NCBI GenBank assembly: GCA_965198495.1
Contig: CBDAPL010000001.1
Coordinates: forward strand, 1,550,001-1,614,000
DNA length: 64,000 nucleotides
Direction: 5' to 3'
Source of the DNA: RH-AL1 sp965198495
GTDB taxonomy: Bacteria; Pseudomonadota; Alphaproteobacteria; Rhizobiales; Beijerinckiaceae
Shown: piece by piece, positions 27,937-35,829 of the stretch
Layout of the letters: each line of letters opens with the position of its first letter
Numbering within the stretch: the stretch's first letter is position 1
Translations under genes and position numbers: made by a program
The notes under the pieces: generated by a model
Databases searched by the model: none
What the model was told of the DNA's origin: nothing
The model's input: only the letters and a program-made list of their open reading frames with translations

Positions 27937-28299
27937 GTGCGTGCTCCAGCGAAAACCTTCGTGCGCGCCCGTCGGCTGCGACGGGAGATGACCCTGCCGG
28001 AGGTCCAACTCTGGCAGGCGCTGCGCGGCTCGGCGATGAACGGCACACGCTTCCGGCGCCAGCACCCGATCGGCGTATACGTGCTCGATTTCTACGCTCC
28101 GTCCGCCAAACTCGCGATCGAAGTCGACGGCGCGGCGCACGACATCCCTTGCGTCGCACGGCGCGATGTCGCGCGGGACGCATGGCTTTCGGCGCAAGGC
28201 CTTCGCATCATGCGGTTTTCTGCGGTCGACATACTGAGTGCCACGCGGCGGGACGATGTGGTCGCGACCATCGCGGCAGCCTTGACAGATCCGTATTGA
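27937..28299 (+). CDS. DUF559 (Vsr/MutH-like endonuclease fold) protein
   Basis: 120 residues. The start RARRLRREMTLPEVQLWQALR and the body GTRFRRQHPIGVYVLDFYAP, LAIEVDGAAHD, and the end GLRIMRFSAVDIL follow the DUF559 pattern, a restriction-endonuclease-like fold with candidate catalytic residues in the LDFY and IEVDG strands. The gene is on the opposite strand to the dcw cluster, inserted between ddlB and murB, and tightly framed by two inverted 58-bp repeat copies (18 bases on each side). No function is established for the family. Nicking or repeat maintenance is speculation. Confidence 0.9.
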   Translation: MRAPAKTFVRARRLRREMTLPEVQLWQALRGSAMNGTRFRRQHPIGVYVLDFYAPSAKLAIEVDGAAHDIPCVARRDVARDAWLSAQGLRIMRFSAVDILSATRRDDVVATIAAALTDPY

Positions 28300-28316
28300 A
28301 GCTCAGATCGTGCGGT

Positions 28317-28374
28317 GGCAGCCCCCTCCACCATGCTTCGCATGGTCCCCCTCCCCCGCTTCGCGGAGGAGGAT
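28317..28374. repeat. REP-like element, right copy (58 bp, inverted)
   Basis: Inverted copy of 27862-27919. Read on the minus strand, stem 2 is CCATGC with loop GAA and GCATGG. The C-G pair of the left copy is T-A here, so pairing is kept by a compensatory double change. The third difference is in the loop. It ends 13 bases from the murB stop. Confidence 0.92.
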
Positions 28375-28387
28375 GTGCGAGCGGTCT

Positions 28388-29296
28388 TCATGCGCGCCTC
28401 CCGACGCGAGCGATTTCCCATTCGAGCGTGATGCCGCTCGTCTCCAGCACGCGCGCGCGGACCAAGTCGCCCAGGTCTTCGAGATCGGTGGCGGATGCGT
28501 TGCCGCGATTGATCAGAAAATTCGTGTGAAGCTCGGACACCTGCGCGCCGCCATGGATCAGCCCCCGGCAGCCGGCCCTGTCGACCAGCGCCCAGGCCTT
28601 GTCGCCCGGCGGGTTCTTGAACGTCGAGCCGCCGGTGCGGGTGTTGACGGGCTGCGTCGCCGCGCGCGCGGCGGTGATCTCCGCCATCTCGGCGCGGATC
28701 GCCTCGGGATCGCCGGGCCTACCCTCGAAACGCGCGCGCGTGAAGATGACGTCGTCCGCGACGCCGCAATGGCGATAGGCGAAGCCCATCTCCGCCGCCG
28801 CGTAATCGCGGATCGTGCCGTCGCGGGCGACGCCGCGCGCGTCCACGAGCACGTCCCTCGTCTCGATGCCGTAGGCACCCCCGTTCATGCGCAGCGCGCC
28901 GCCGACCGAGCCGGGGATGCCGCGCAGGAACGCCAGACCGGCGATGCCGGCCCGCGCGGCGGCCGAGGCGAGCTTCACGTCCGGCGTGGCCGCTCCGGCG
29001 ATGATCGTCGTCGCCTCGATCGCGATGGTCGCGAAGGCTCTGCCGAGCCGCACCACGACGCCGTCGATCCCGCCGTCGCGAACGAGAAGGTTCGATCCCA
29101 AACCGATCGTCATGACCGGGATCGCGGGATCGCAGCGCGCGAGGAAGTAGGCGAGGTCGTCCTCGTCGGCCGGCTCGAAGAGCGCTTCAGCCGGGCCGCC
29201 GGTCTTGAACCAGGTGAGCGGCGCCAGCGGCGCGCCGGCCTCCAGCGTCCCGCGTAGCGCCGGCATCGCCTCATGGAGATGCCGGACGAGAGTCAC
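28388..29296 (-). CDS. murB: UDP-N-acetylenolpyruvoylglucosamine reductase
   Basis: 302 residues; FAD enzyme reducing enolpyruvyl-UDP-GlcNAc to UDP-MurNAc. Motifs: APLTWFKTGGPAEALFEP, IGLGSNLLVRDGG, IPGSVGGALRMNGGAYG, and STFKNPPGDKAWALVDRAG (type II MurB). It starts with GTG 29296, inside the last bases of the murC frame (26-base overlap). The overlap results from a one-base difference in the murC repeat. Confidence 0.96.
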   Translation of the reverse strand: MTLVRHLHEAMPALRGTLEAGAPLAPLTWFKTGGPAEALFEPADEDDLAYFLARCDPAIPVMTIGLGSNLLVRDGGIDGVVVRLGRAFATIAIEATTIIAGAATPDVKLASAAARAGIAGLAFLRGIPGSVGGALRMNGGAYGIETRDVLVDARGVARDGTIRDYAAAEMGFAYRHCGVADDVIFTRARFEGRPGDPEAIRAEMAEITAARAATQPVNTRTGGSTFKNPPGDKAWALVDRAGCRGLIHGGAQVSELHTNFLINRGNASATDLEDLGDLVRARVLETSGITLEWEIARVGRRA

Positions 29297-30791
29297 GCGG
29301 TCTTGCCGGAAGCAGACTGGCCGGAGCGGATTGGCCGGAGGTGAACTGGCCGGAAGCAGACTGGCCGGAAACAGACTGGCCGGAGGTGAACTGGCCGGAG
29401 GCCAATTGCTCCGGCAGCGCGTAGGCCCATTGCGTGATGTTGCCGGCGCCGAGGCAGACGACGTAGTCGCCGGGCTTGGCGAGCGAGCCGATGATGTAGG
29501 GCAGGTCTTCCGCGCTGGCGAGGGCGAGCGGGCGGCGGTGGCCGTGCGCCTTGATCGCCGCCACCAGCGTGTCGCGATTGATGTCCTCGATCGGCGCCTC
29601 GCCGGCGGGGTAGACGTCGGCGACGAGGACCGCGTCGGCGTCGTTGAAGCAGGTCGCGAAATCGTTGAACAGCGACTGCAGGCGCGTATAGCGGTGCGGC
29701 TGCACGACGGCGATGACCTTGGCCTTGGTCGAGGCGCGCGCCGCCTTGAGCACGGCGGCGATCTCGACGGGGTGGTGCCCGTAATCGTCGTAGATCGACA
29801 CGCCTTCCCATTCGCCGGTCTTGGTGAAGCGCCGCTTCACGCCGCCGAAATTGCCGAGGCCCGCGCGGATCGCCTCCGCGCTCATGCCGAGCTCGTGCGC
29901 CACGGCGAGCGCCGCCGTGGCGTTGAGCGCGTTATGCAGCCCCGGCATCGGCATCACGAGGTCGTCGAGCCTGGTCTCGCCGCGCGTCTTGCGATCGCGG
30001 ATGATGACGGAGAAGCGCGACATGCCGCCCGAGAGGTCGACATCGACGAGCCGCACGTCGGCCTGCGGCGTCTCGCCGTAGGTGATGACGCGGCGGTCTT
30101 CGATCTTGCCGACCAGCTCCTGCACCGTCGGATGATCGAGGCACATGACGGCGAAACCATAGAAGGGGATGTTCTCGACGAAGGTGCGGAACGCCTCCTT
30201 GATGGCGTCGAAGGTGCCGAAATGGTCGAGGTGTTCGGGGTCGATGTTGGTGACGACCGTCACGTCGGCCGGCAGCTTGAGGAAGGTGCCGTCGGATTCG
30301 TCGGCCTCCACCACCATCCAGTCGCCGCCGCCGAGGCGGGCGTTGGTGCCGTAGGCGTTGATGATGCCGCCGTTGATCACGGTCGGATCGAATCTGCCGG
30401 CGTCGAGCAACGTGGCGACGATCGACGTCGTCGTCGTCTTGCCGTGCGTCCCGGCGATCGCCACGCAATGTTTGAGGCGCATCAATTCCGCGAGCATCTC
30501 CGCGCGGCGGACGACCGGCAGGCGCGCGGCGCGGGCGGCCATCAGCTCGACGTTGTCGCGGCGGATCGCGGTCGAGACCACCACAACCTCGGCGAAGCCG
30601 ACATTCGAGGCGAGGTGGCCGATATGGACGAGCGCGCCCTTGTCGCGCAGGCGCTGCACGTTGGCGTTCTCCGACGCGTCGGATCCCTGGACCTTGTAGC
30701 CGAGGTTCAGGAGCACCTCGGCGATCCCGGACATGCCGATGCCGCCGATGCCGACGAAATGGATCGGGCCGAGTTCGGACGGCGGTCTCAT
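29271..30791 (-). CDS. murC: UDP-N-acetylmuramate--L-alanine ligase
   Basis: 506 residues; first Mur ligase, adds L-Ala to UDP-MurNAc. Motifs: HFVGIGGIGMSGIAEVL, P-loop GTHGKTTTTS, DESDGTFLKL, YDDYGHHPVEI. ATG 30791 has GGAG upstream. The enzyme proper ends near YALPEQLA. What follows is a repeat-encoded tail: five Ser-Gly-Gln-x-x pentapeptides (SGQFT, SGQSV, SGQSA, SGQFT, SGQSA), then a frame-changed ending PASLLPARPRDSRPASP. The tail is unlikely to matter for catalysis. Confidence 0.96.
   Translation of the reverse strand: MRPPSELGPIHFVGIGGIGMSGIAEVLLNLGYKVQGSDASENANVQRLRDKGALVHIGHLASNVGFAEVVVVSTAIRRDNVELMAARAARLPVVRRAEMLAELMRLKHCVAIAGTHGKTTTTSIVATLLDAGRFDPTVINGGIINAYGTNARLGGGDWMVVEADESDGTFLKLPADVTVVTNIDPEHLDHFGTFDAIKEAFRTFVENIPFYGFAVMCLDHPTVQELVGKIEDRRVITYGETPQADVRLVDVDLSGGMSRFSVIIRDRKTRGETRLDDLVMPMPGLHNALNATAALAVAHELGMSAEAIRAGLGNFGGVKRRFTKTGEWEGVSIYDDYGHHPVEIAAVLKAARASTKAKVIAVVQPHRYTRLQSLFNDFATCFNDADAVLVADVYPAGEAPIEDINRDTLVAAIKAHGHRRPLALASAEDLPYIIGSLAKPGDYVVCLGAGNITQWAYALPEQLASGQFTSGQSVSGQSASGQFTSGQSAPASLLPARPRDSRPASP
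29311..29399 (-). repeat. 15-bp tandem repeats at murC 3' end, last unit 14 nt
   Basis: Five 15-bp units on the minus strand from 29399 down to 29325 begin TCCGGCCA. The sixth unit (29324-29311) lacks the leading T and is 14 nt, which shifts the murC frame. Restoring one base would make murC stop at 29293, overlapping the murB GTG as GTGA. Confidence 0.92.
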
Positions 30792-30830
30792 GGCCTTTTC
30801 TCCAAAATGCCAGGCGACCCGGCGACTAGC

Positions 30831-30925
30831 CTCATGGTGAGGAGCGCGAACCACGAGGCGGTCCCTCGATCTCGCCAGCTTGATCCCTCGTGGTTCGAGA
30901 CGGCCAGCGGCCGCCTCACCATGAG
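30831..30925. repeat. Nested inverted repeat between murG and murC
   Basis: Outer arms CTCATGGTGAGG (30831-30842) and CCTCACCATGAG (30914-30925) are perfect 12-base complements. Inner arms AACCACGAGG (30849-30858) and CCTCGTGGTT (30886-30895) are perfect 10-base complements. It fills most of the 151-base gap between murG and murC, an otherwise tightly packed operon. Similar palindromic repeats are dispersed in alphaproteobacterial genomes (general knowledge). Confidence 0.9.
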
Positions 30926-30942
30926 ACTGTTGTTGCCAGCCG

Positions 30943-32046
30943 TCATGCCTCCTCCGGAAGCATCAGGGTCTCGACCAGATCGGCGAGCCGCTCGGCGGCG
31001 TCGGCGATGCCGGTCGCGCGTGCCGCCTGCGCGCGGGCCTCGAGCCCCTCGCGGTCGGCGAGGGCGAGGCGGATCGAATCGGCGAGCCAGTCGATCGTGA
31101 AATCGCTCTGCCGGACGACCAGCGCCGCGCCGGCGCTTTCGAGGAGCGCGGCATTGGCGGCCTGGTCCTGGTCGAGCGCGAACGGGAACGGCACGAGAAT
31201 CGACGGGCGGCCGATCACCGCGAGTTCGGAGACGGTCGAGGCGCCGGCGCGCGCGATGACGAGATGCGCTTGGGCGATGCGCATCGGCAAGTCCGTGAAG
31301 AAGGGGTGCACCTCCGTCACGAGGCCGAGCGCGTCATAGGCCGCACGCACGCGCGCCTCGTCCTCGCCGCGCGCCTGCTGCACGATGATCAGGCGGGCGC
31401 GCTCCAGCGGGGCGAGCCTGGCGATGGCGGCCGGCACGATGTCCGACATCACCCGCGCGCCCTGCGACCCGCCGGTGATCAGCAGGCGCAGCGTGCCGCC
31501 GCTGAACGAGGGGTAGGGCAGGCGTGCCGCCTCGATCACGCTCGGGCGCACGGGATTGCCGATCAGGTGGGCTTTCGCGGCAACCTTCCGATCGGCGATC
31601 TCGAGATTGTCGAAGCCCTTGGCGAGGGCCTGGACGCGGCGGGCGAGAAACTTGTTGGCGCGGCCCATCACGGCGTTCTGCTCGTGGAGAATCGTCGGGA
31701 TCTTGAGCTGCGTGCCGGCGAGCACCGGCGGGACGGTGGGATAGCCGCCGAAGCCGACGACCGCGCGGGGTTTCACGCTCTTGACGATGCCTCGCGCGGC
31801 CTGTGTGCCGCGCATCAGGGTGAAGATCGCGCTGACCTTGCCGAAGGGGTTGCCGCCGGTCGGCGTCGCCGCCGTCACGTGATGGATGGCGCGCGCCGGA
31901 AACGCGGTGCCGTAGCGCAGCGCCCGATCGTCGGTGACGAGCTCCACCGGTATGCCGCGGCGGGCGAGCACCTCGCTGAGCGCCTGGGCCGGAAACAGGT
32001 GGCCGCCGGTGCCGCCGGCCGCCACCAGGACAGGGCGCTGGCTCAT
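30943..32046 (-). CDS. murG: UDP-N-acetylglucosamine--MurNAc-pentapeptide transferase
   Basis: 367 residues; GT28 enzyme at the inner face of the membrane, makes lipid II from lipid I. Motifs: AAGGTGGHLFPAQAL, GFGGYPTVPPVL, ILHEQNAVMGRAN, TGGSQGARVMSD, ARAGASTVSEL and PFPFALDQDQAANA. ATG 32046 overlaps the ftsW stop by four bases. Confidence 0.97.
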   Translation of the reverse strand: MSQRPVLVAAGGTGGHLFPAQALSEVLARRGIPVELVTDDRALRYGTAFPARAIHHVTAATPTGGNPFGKVSAIFTLMRGTQAARGIVKSVKPRAVVGFGGYPTVPPVLAGTQLKIPTILHEQNAVMGRANKFLARRVQALAKGFDNLEIADRKVAAKAHLIGNPVRPSVIEAARLPYPSFSGGTLRLLITGGSQGARVMSDIVPAAIARLAPLERARLIIVQQARGEDEARVRAAYDALGLVTEVHPFFTDLPMRIAQAHLVIARAGASTVSELAVIGRPSILVPFPFALDQDQAANAALLESAGAALVVRQSDFTIDWLADSIRLALADREGLEARAQAARATGIADAAERLADLVETLMLPEEA

Positions 32047-33203
32047 AGCGCGGCTTCGAGGGCCGCGCCCTTGCGACCGGCGCGATCGAACAGGATCTCG
32101 GAGCGCGGGCGCTTGCGCGTCACCGCGACGAGGAAGCCCATGCCGAGCGCCACCGAGACAAGCGAGGAGCCGCCGTAGGAGATGAACGGGAGCGTCATGC
32201 CCTTGGCCGGCATCAGGTGCAGGTTGACCGCCATGTTGATCGCCGCCTGGATGCCGAACAGCATGACGAGCCCCGCGCCGGCGAAGGCGCAGAACGGGTC
32301 CTCCGCCTTCGCGGCCTTGAACAAGCCGCGCACCACGATGAAGCCGAACAGCGCGCAGAGCGCGATGCAGGTGATGAGGCCGAATTCCTCGCCGGTGACG
32401 GCGAAGATGAAGTCGGTGTGGGCGTCGGGCAAAATGCGCTTCACCGTGCCCTCGCCTGGGCCTTTGCCGAGCCAACGGCCGGACTTGATCGTCTCGAGCG
32501 CGGTGTCGACCTGGAAGGTGTCGGTGACGCCGTTGCCGCTCGATGGATCCATGAACTTCAGGATGCGCGCGCGAACGTGCGGCACGAACTTGTAGGCGGC
32601 GAACACGCCGGTGACGCCGAAGCCGCCGAGCCCGAACACCCAGAACCAGTGCAGCCCGGCCATGAAGAAGAGCGCCATCCAGACGAGCGACACCAGCATC
32701 GTCTGGCCGAAATCCGGCTGGAGCATCAGCGGAACGATGGTGATGGGCCACAGCAGCACCGCGAGCAGCGTGCCCGGCACGTCGCGCCGCTTGCCGCCCT
32801 CGGAAAAGGCCCAGGCGACGAGGATGACGAAGGCCGGCTTGAGGAACTCGGAGGGCTGGATGCCGAAGATCCAGCGGCGCGAGCCCTTCACCTCGTGGCC
32901 GAACAGCAGCGCCAGGACGATCAGCGCCATCGAAGCGAGGAAGACGATGACGGCCATGCGACGGACCTGGCGCGGCGTGAGGAACGAGACCGCGATCAGC
33001 ACCGCCATGGCCGGGAAGAGCGCCAGCGCCTGGCGGTCGACGAAGTGGAAGGTCGAGAGGCCGATGCGCTCCGCCACCGGCGGGCTCGCCGCCATGGTGA
33101 GGATCATGCCGGCGACGACCAGCGTGGCGATGGACGCGAGCAGCCAGCGGTCGACGGTCCACCACCAGTTCGCCAGGGCCGTCCGTTGCGCGCGCGATAC
33201 CAT
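32043..33203 (-). CDS. ftsW: Septal peptidoglycan polymerase FtsW
   Basis: 386 residues; SEDS glycosyltransferase of the divisome with about ten membrane spans. Conserved pieces: KGSRRWIFGIQPSEFLKPAFVIL, LQPDFGQTMLV, GKGPGEGTVKRILPDAHTDFIFAVTGEEFG and LPFISYGGSSLV. ATG 33203 (MVSRAQRTALANWWWTVDRW) matches the family start; ATG 33218 would add five residues. Coupled to murG. Confidence 0.97.
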   Translation of the reverse strand: MVSRAQRTALANWWWTVDRWLLASIATLVVAGMILTMAASPPVAERIGLSTFHFVDRQALALFPAMAVLIAVSFLTPRQVRRMAVIVFLASMALIVLALLFGHEVKGSRRWIFGIQPSEFLKPAFVILVAWAFSEGGKRRDVPGTLLAVLLWPITIVPLMLQPDFGQTMLVSLVWMALFFMAGLHWFWVFGLGGFGVTGVFAAYKFVPHVRARILKFMDPSSGNGVTDTFQVDTALETIKSGRWLGKGPGEGTVKRILPDAHTDFIFAVTGEEFGLITCIALCALFGFIVVRGLFKAAKAEDPFCAFAGAGLVMLFGIQAAINMAVNLHLMPAKGMTLPFISYGGSSLVSVALGMGFLVAVTRKRPRSEILFDRAGRKGAALEAAL

Positions 33204-33281
33204 ATGGCGTGACCCCATACCTGCCGGTCCCGAACCCGGCCGTCCTCGCGGATCATAGAAGGAAACGATTAACCTTGCCTT

Positions 33282-34679
33282 TCACGAGGCGGGATCTAGC
33301 AGGCTTTTCACGCATTCGCGAAACCGATCGCCGCGTGCCTCGAAATCCCTGAACTGGTCGTAGGAGGCGCAGGCCGGGGACAGCAGCACGACCTGGTCCT
33401 CGCCGGTGCGCATCACGTCGGCACGCGCGGCCTCGGCGGCGTGCCGCGTCGCGACATCGAGCGTACCGCACATCTCGTAGGGTACGGCGTCGAGCAGCGT
33501 CGCCGCGAACGCCGGCGCGGCCTCGCCGATGAGGTAGGCCTTTGCCACCCGGGCAAACAGCGGACGCAGCGGCTCGATCCCGCCTTCCTTGGCCTTGCCG
33601 CCGATGATCCAGTGCACGCGCGAAAAGGAAAGCAGGGCTTTCTCCGCGGCGTCGGCGTTGGTCGCTTTGGAATCGTTGATGAACAGGACGCCCTCGTGCC
33701 GACCGATCTGCTCCATGCGATGGGCGAGGCCGGGGAAGCTCCGCAGCGCCGTCTGCAACCTGTCGAGATCGTCCGCGTCGTTGCCGAGCGCGAGCACGGC
33801 GGCGGCGGCGTTCTGGCCATTGTGCGCGCCGCGCAGCGAGGCGATCCCGGCGAGATCGGCAATTGGCGTGACGACATGGGCGCGATGGCGCGCCAGCACC
33901 GTGCCGTCGAGCGCGATCCCATCCTCGACGGGATTGCCGACGACGGAGACCGTCTCGACCGCATGGCCCTGGACCTGCAGATGCAGCGCGATCGCCGCGC
34001 AATCCGCATCGTCGACCGAGACGATCGCGGTGTCCGCGCCGGCGACGAGGCGTGCCTTGACCGCGGCGTAGTTCGCCATCGAGCCGTGCCGGTCGAGGTG
34101 GTCCGGCGTCAGGTTCATCAGGATGCCGACGCTCGGCTTGAGCGACGGCGCGAGGTCGATCTGAAACGAGGAGCACTCGACCACGTGCACCCGTTCGCGC
34201 GAAGGCGGCGGCAGCCGCAGGATCGGCGTACCGATGTTGCCGCCCATCGCGACCTCGTGGCCGCAGGCGCGCAAGAGATGCGCGACGAGCGCCGTCGTCG
34301 TCGATTTGCCGTTCGTGCCGGTAATTGCGACGAAGCGCGCGTCCGGCGCGATCCTGGCCCGCTCGCGGCAGAACAGCTCGACGTCGCCGATGATCTCGAC
34401 TCCCGCGACGTGCGCCTTGTCGACGCTCCAGTGCGGGACCGGGTGGGTCAGCGGCACACCGGGCGAGAGCACGAACGAGGCGAATGTCGTCCAGTCGGCC
34501 GCGTGCAGGTCGACGATCGCGATACCCGCCGCCGCCGCTTGGTCGCGCGAGGCCGGCTTGTCGTCCCAGGCCGAGACCGTCGCGCCGCCGGCGAGCAGAG
34601 CGCGCGCCGCGTCGATGCCGGACGCGCCAAGTCCGAACAGCGCGACATGCCTGCCAGCGAAGGATGTGAGCGGGGTCAC
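33282..34679 (-). CDS. murD: UDP-N-acetylmuramoylalanine--D-glutamate ligase
   Basis: 465 residues; second Mur ligase, adds D-Glu. It begins VALFGLGASGIDAARAL, P-loop ITGTNGKSTTTALVAHLL, then VVECSSFQIDLAPSLKPSVGILMNLTPDHLDRHG and FINDSKATNADAAEKAL, and ends with LLSPACASYDQFRDFEARGDRF. All are MurD hallmarks. GTG start at 34679. The gap to mraY is 55 bases. Confidence 0.97.
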   Translation of the reverse strand: MTPLTSFAGRHVALFGLGASGIDAARALLAGGATVSAWDDKPASRDQAAAAGIAIVDLHAADWTTFASFVLSPGVPLTHPVPHWSVDKAHVAGVEIIGDVELFCRERARIAPDARFVAITGTNGKSTTTALVAHLLRACGHEVAMGGNIGTPILRLPPPSRERVHVVECSSFQIDLAPSLKPSVGILMNLTPDHLDRHGSMANYAAVKARLVAGADTAIVSVDDADCAAIALHLQVQGHAVETVSVVGNPVEDGIALDGTVLARHRAHVVTPIADLAGIASLRGAHNGQNAAAAVLALGNDADDLDRLQTALRSFPGLAHRMEQIGRHEGVLFINDSKATNADAAEKALLSFSRVHWIIGGKAKEGGIEPLRPLFARVAKAYLIGEAAPAFAATLLDAVPYEMCGTLDVATRHAAEAARADVMRTGEDQVVLLSPACASYDQFRDFEARGDRFRECVKSLLDPAS

Positions 34680-34734
34680 GGCTTATCCTTCCTCGCGAAG
34701 CGCTTCGGGCAGAGGAGCGTGGCCCCGATCGTCC

Positions 34735-35817
34735 TCACCGCAGCTTCAGCGTCGATAAGCCTATCAACGCGAGAACGAAGGCGATGATCCAGAAGCGGAT
34801 GACGATCTGCGATTCCGACCAGCCGAGCTGCTCGAAATGGTGATGGATCGGGGCCATGCGGAAGACGCGCTTGCCGGTCAGCTTGAAGGAGAAGACCTGG
34901 ACGATCACCGACACGGCCTCGAGCACGAAGAGGCCGCCGACGATGATGAGGACGATCTCGTGCTTGACCGCCACGGCGACGGTGCCGAGAAGGCCGCCGA
35001 GCGCGAGCGATCCGGTGTCGCCCATGAAGATCTGCGCCGGCGGCGCGTTGAACCACAGGAAGCCGGCGCCGGCGCCGATCAGCGCGCCACAGACGACGGC
35101 GAGGTCGCCGGCGCCGATCACGAAGTTGATGCCGAGATATTTCGAGAAGATCGCGTTGCCGACGAGGTAGGCGATGAAGCCGAACGAGCCGGCGGCGATC
35201 ATGACCGGCACGATGGCGAGACCATCGAGACCGTCGGTGAGGTTCACGGCATTGCCCGAGGCGACGATCACGAAGGCGCCGAAGACCGGGAACAGCCAGC
35301 CGAGGTTGGCCACGTAGCCGTTGATGCCCGGCAGGGCCACGCTGCCGGCGTGCACCGTGCCATAATGATACATGACAAGGCAGGCGACGAGCGCGATCGC
35401 CGCCTCGATCGCCAGCCGCAGCCGGCCGGAGAAGCCGGCATGCGTCTGTCGCGTGACCTTCAGGTAGTCGTCGTAGAAGCCGATCGCGCCGAAGCCGACC
35501 ATCACCAGCAGGACGACCCAGACGAAGTAGTTGGCGAGGTTGGCCCAGAGCAGGGTCGACACGATGAGACCGGAGAGGATCATCAGGCCGCCCATCGTCG
35601 GCGTGCCCTTCTTCGTCAACAGGTGCGACGCCGGACCGTCGAGGCGGATCGGCTGACCCTTGCCCTGCTTGAGGCGCAACGCGGCGATGATCGCCGGCCC
35701 GAAGAAGAACACGAAGAGCAGCGCGGTGCCGATCGCGCCGCCGGTCCGGAAGGTGATGTAGCGAAAAACGTTGAGCGGCCCCGTGTGAGGCGTCAGGTCC
35801 GCGAGCCAGGCGAGCAT
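34735..35817 (-). CDS. mraY: Phospho-N-acetylmuramoyl-pentapeptide transferase
   Basis: 360 residues, about ten spans; transfers phospho-MurNAc-pentapeptide to undecaprenyl phosphate, giving lipid I. Motifs: KKGTPTMGGLMIL, GFYDDYLKVTRQ, NAVNLTDGLDGLAI, FMGDTGSLALGGLLG, and MAPIHHHFEQLGWSE. Length is exactly typical. Confidence 0.98.
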   Translation of the reverse strand: MLAWLADLTPHTGPLNVFRYITFRTGGAIGTALLFVFFFGPAIIAALRLKQGKGQPIRLDGPASHLLTKKGTPTMGGLMILSGLIVSTLLWANLANYFVWVVLLVMVGFGAIGFYDDYLKVTRQTHAGFSGRLRLAIEAAIALVACLVMYHYGTVHAGSVALPGINGYVANLGWLFPVFGAFVIVASGNAVNLTDGLDGLAIVPVMIAAGSFGFIAYLVGNAIFSKYLGINFVIGAGDLAVVCGALIGAGAGFLWFNAPPAQIFMGDTGSLALGGLLGTVAVAVKHEIVLIIVGGLFVLEAVSVIVQVFSFKLTGKRVFRMAPIHHHFEQLGWSESQIVIRFWIIAFVLALIGLSTLKLR

Positions 35818-35829
35818 GAAGCTTGATCC

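Noticed and set aside
27862..28374. Insertion sequence with terminal inverted repeats
   Set aside because: The enclosed gene is a DUF559 nuclease, not a transposase, and no target-site duplication was seen next to the repeats.
28310..29257. 315-residue plus-strand frame over the right repeat copy and murB
   Set aside because: The translated repeat gives a familiar artefactual peptide (PPPPLRGGG-like) and the rest is antisense to murB.
29293..29811. Frame ending in GQSASGKTA at the murC 3' end
   Set aside because: Not a gene: it is the alternative frame of murC. It is useful only as evidence for the one-base shift in the repeat.
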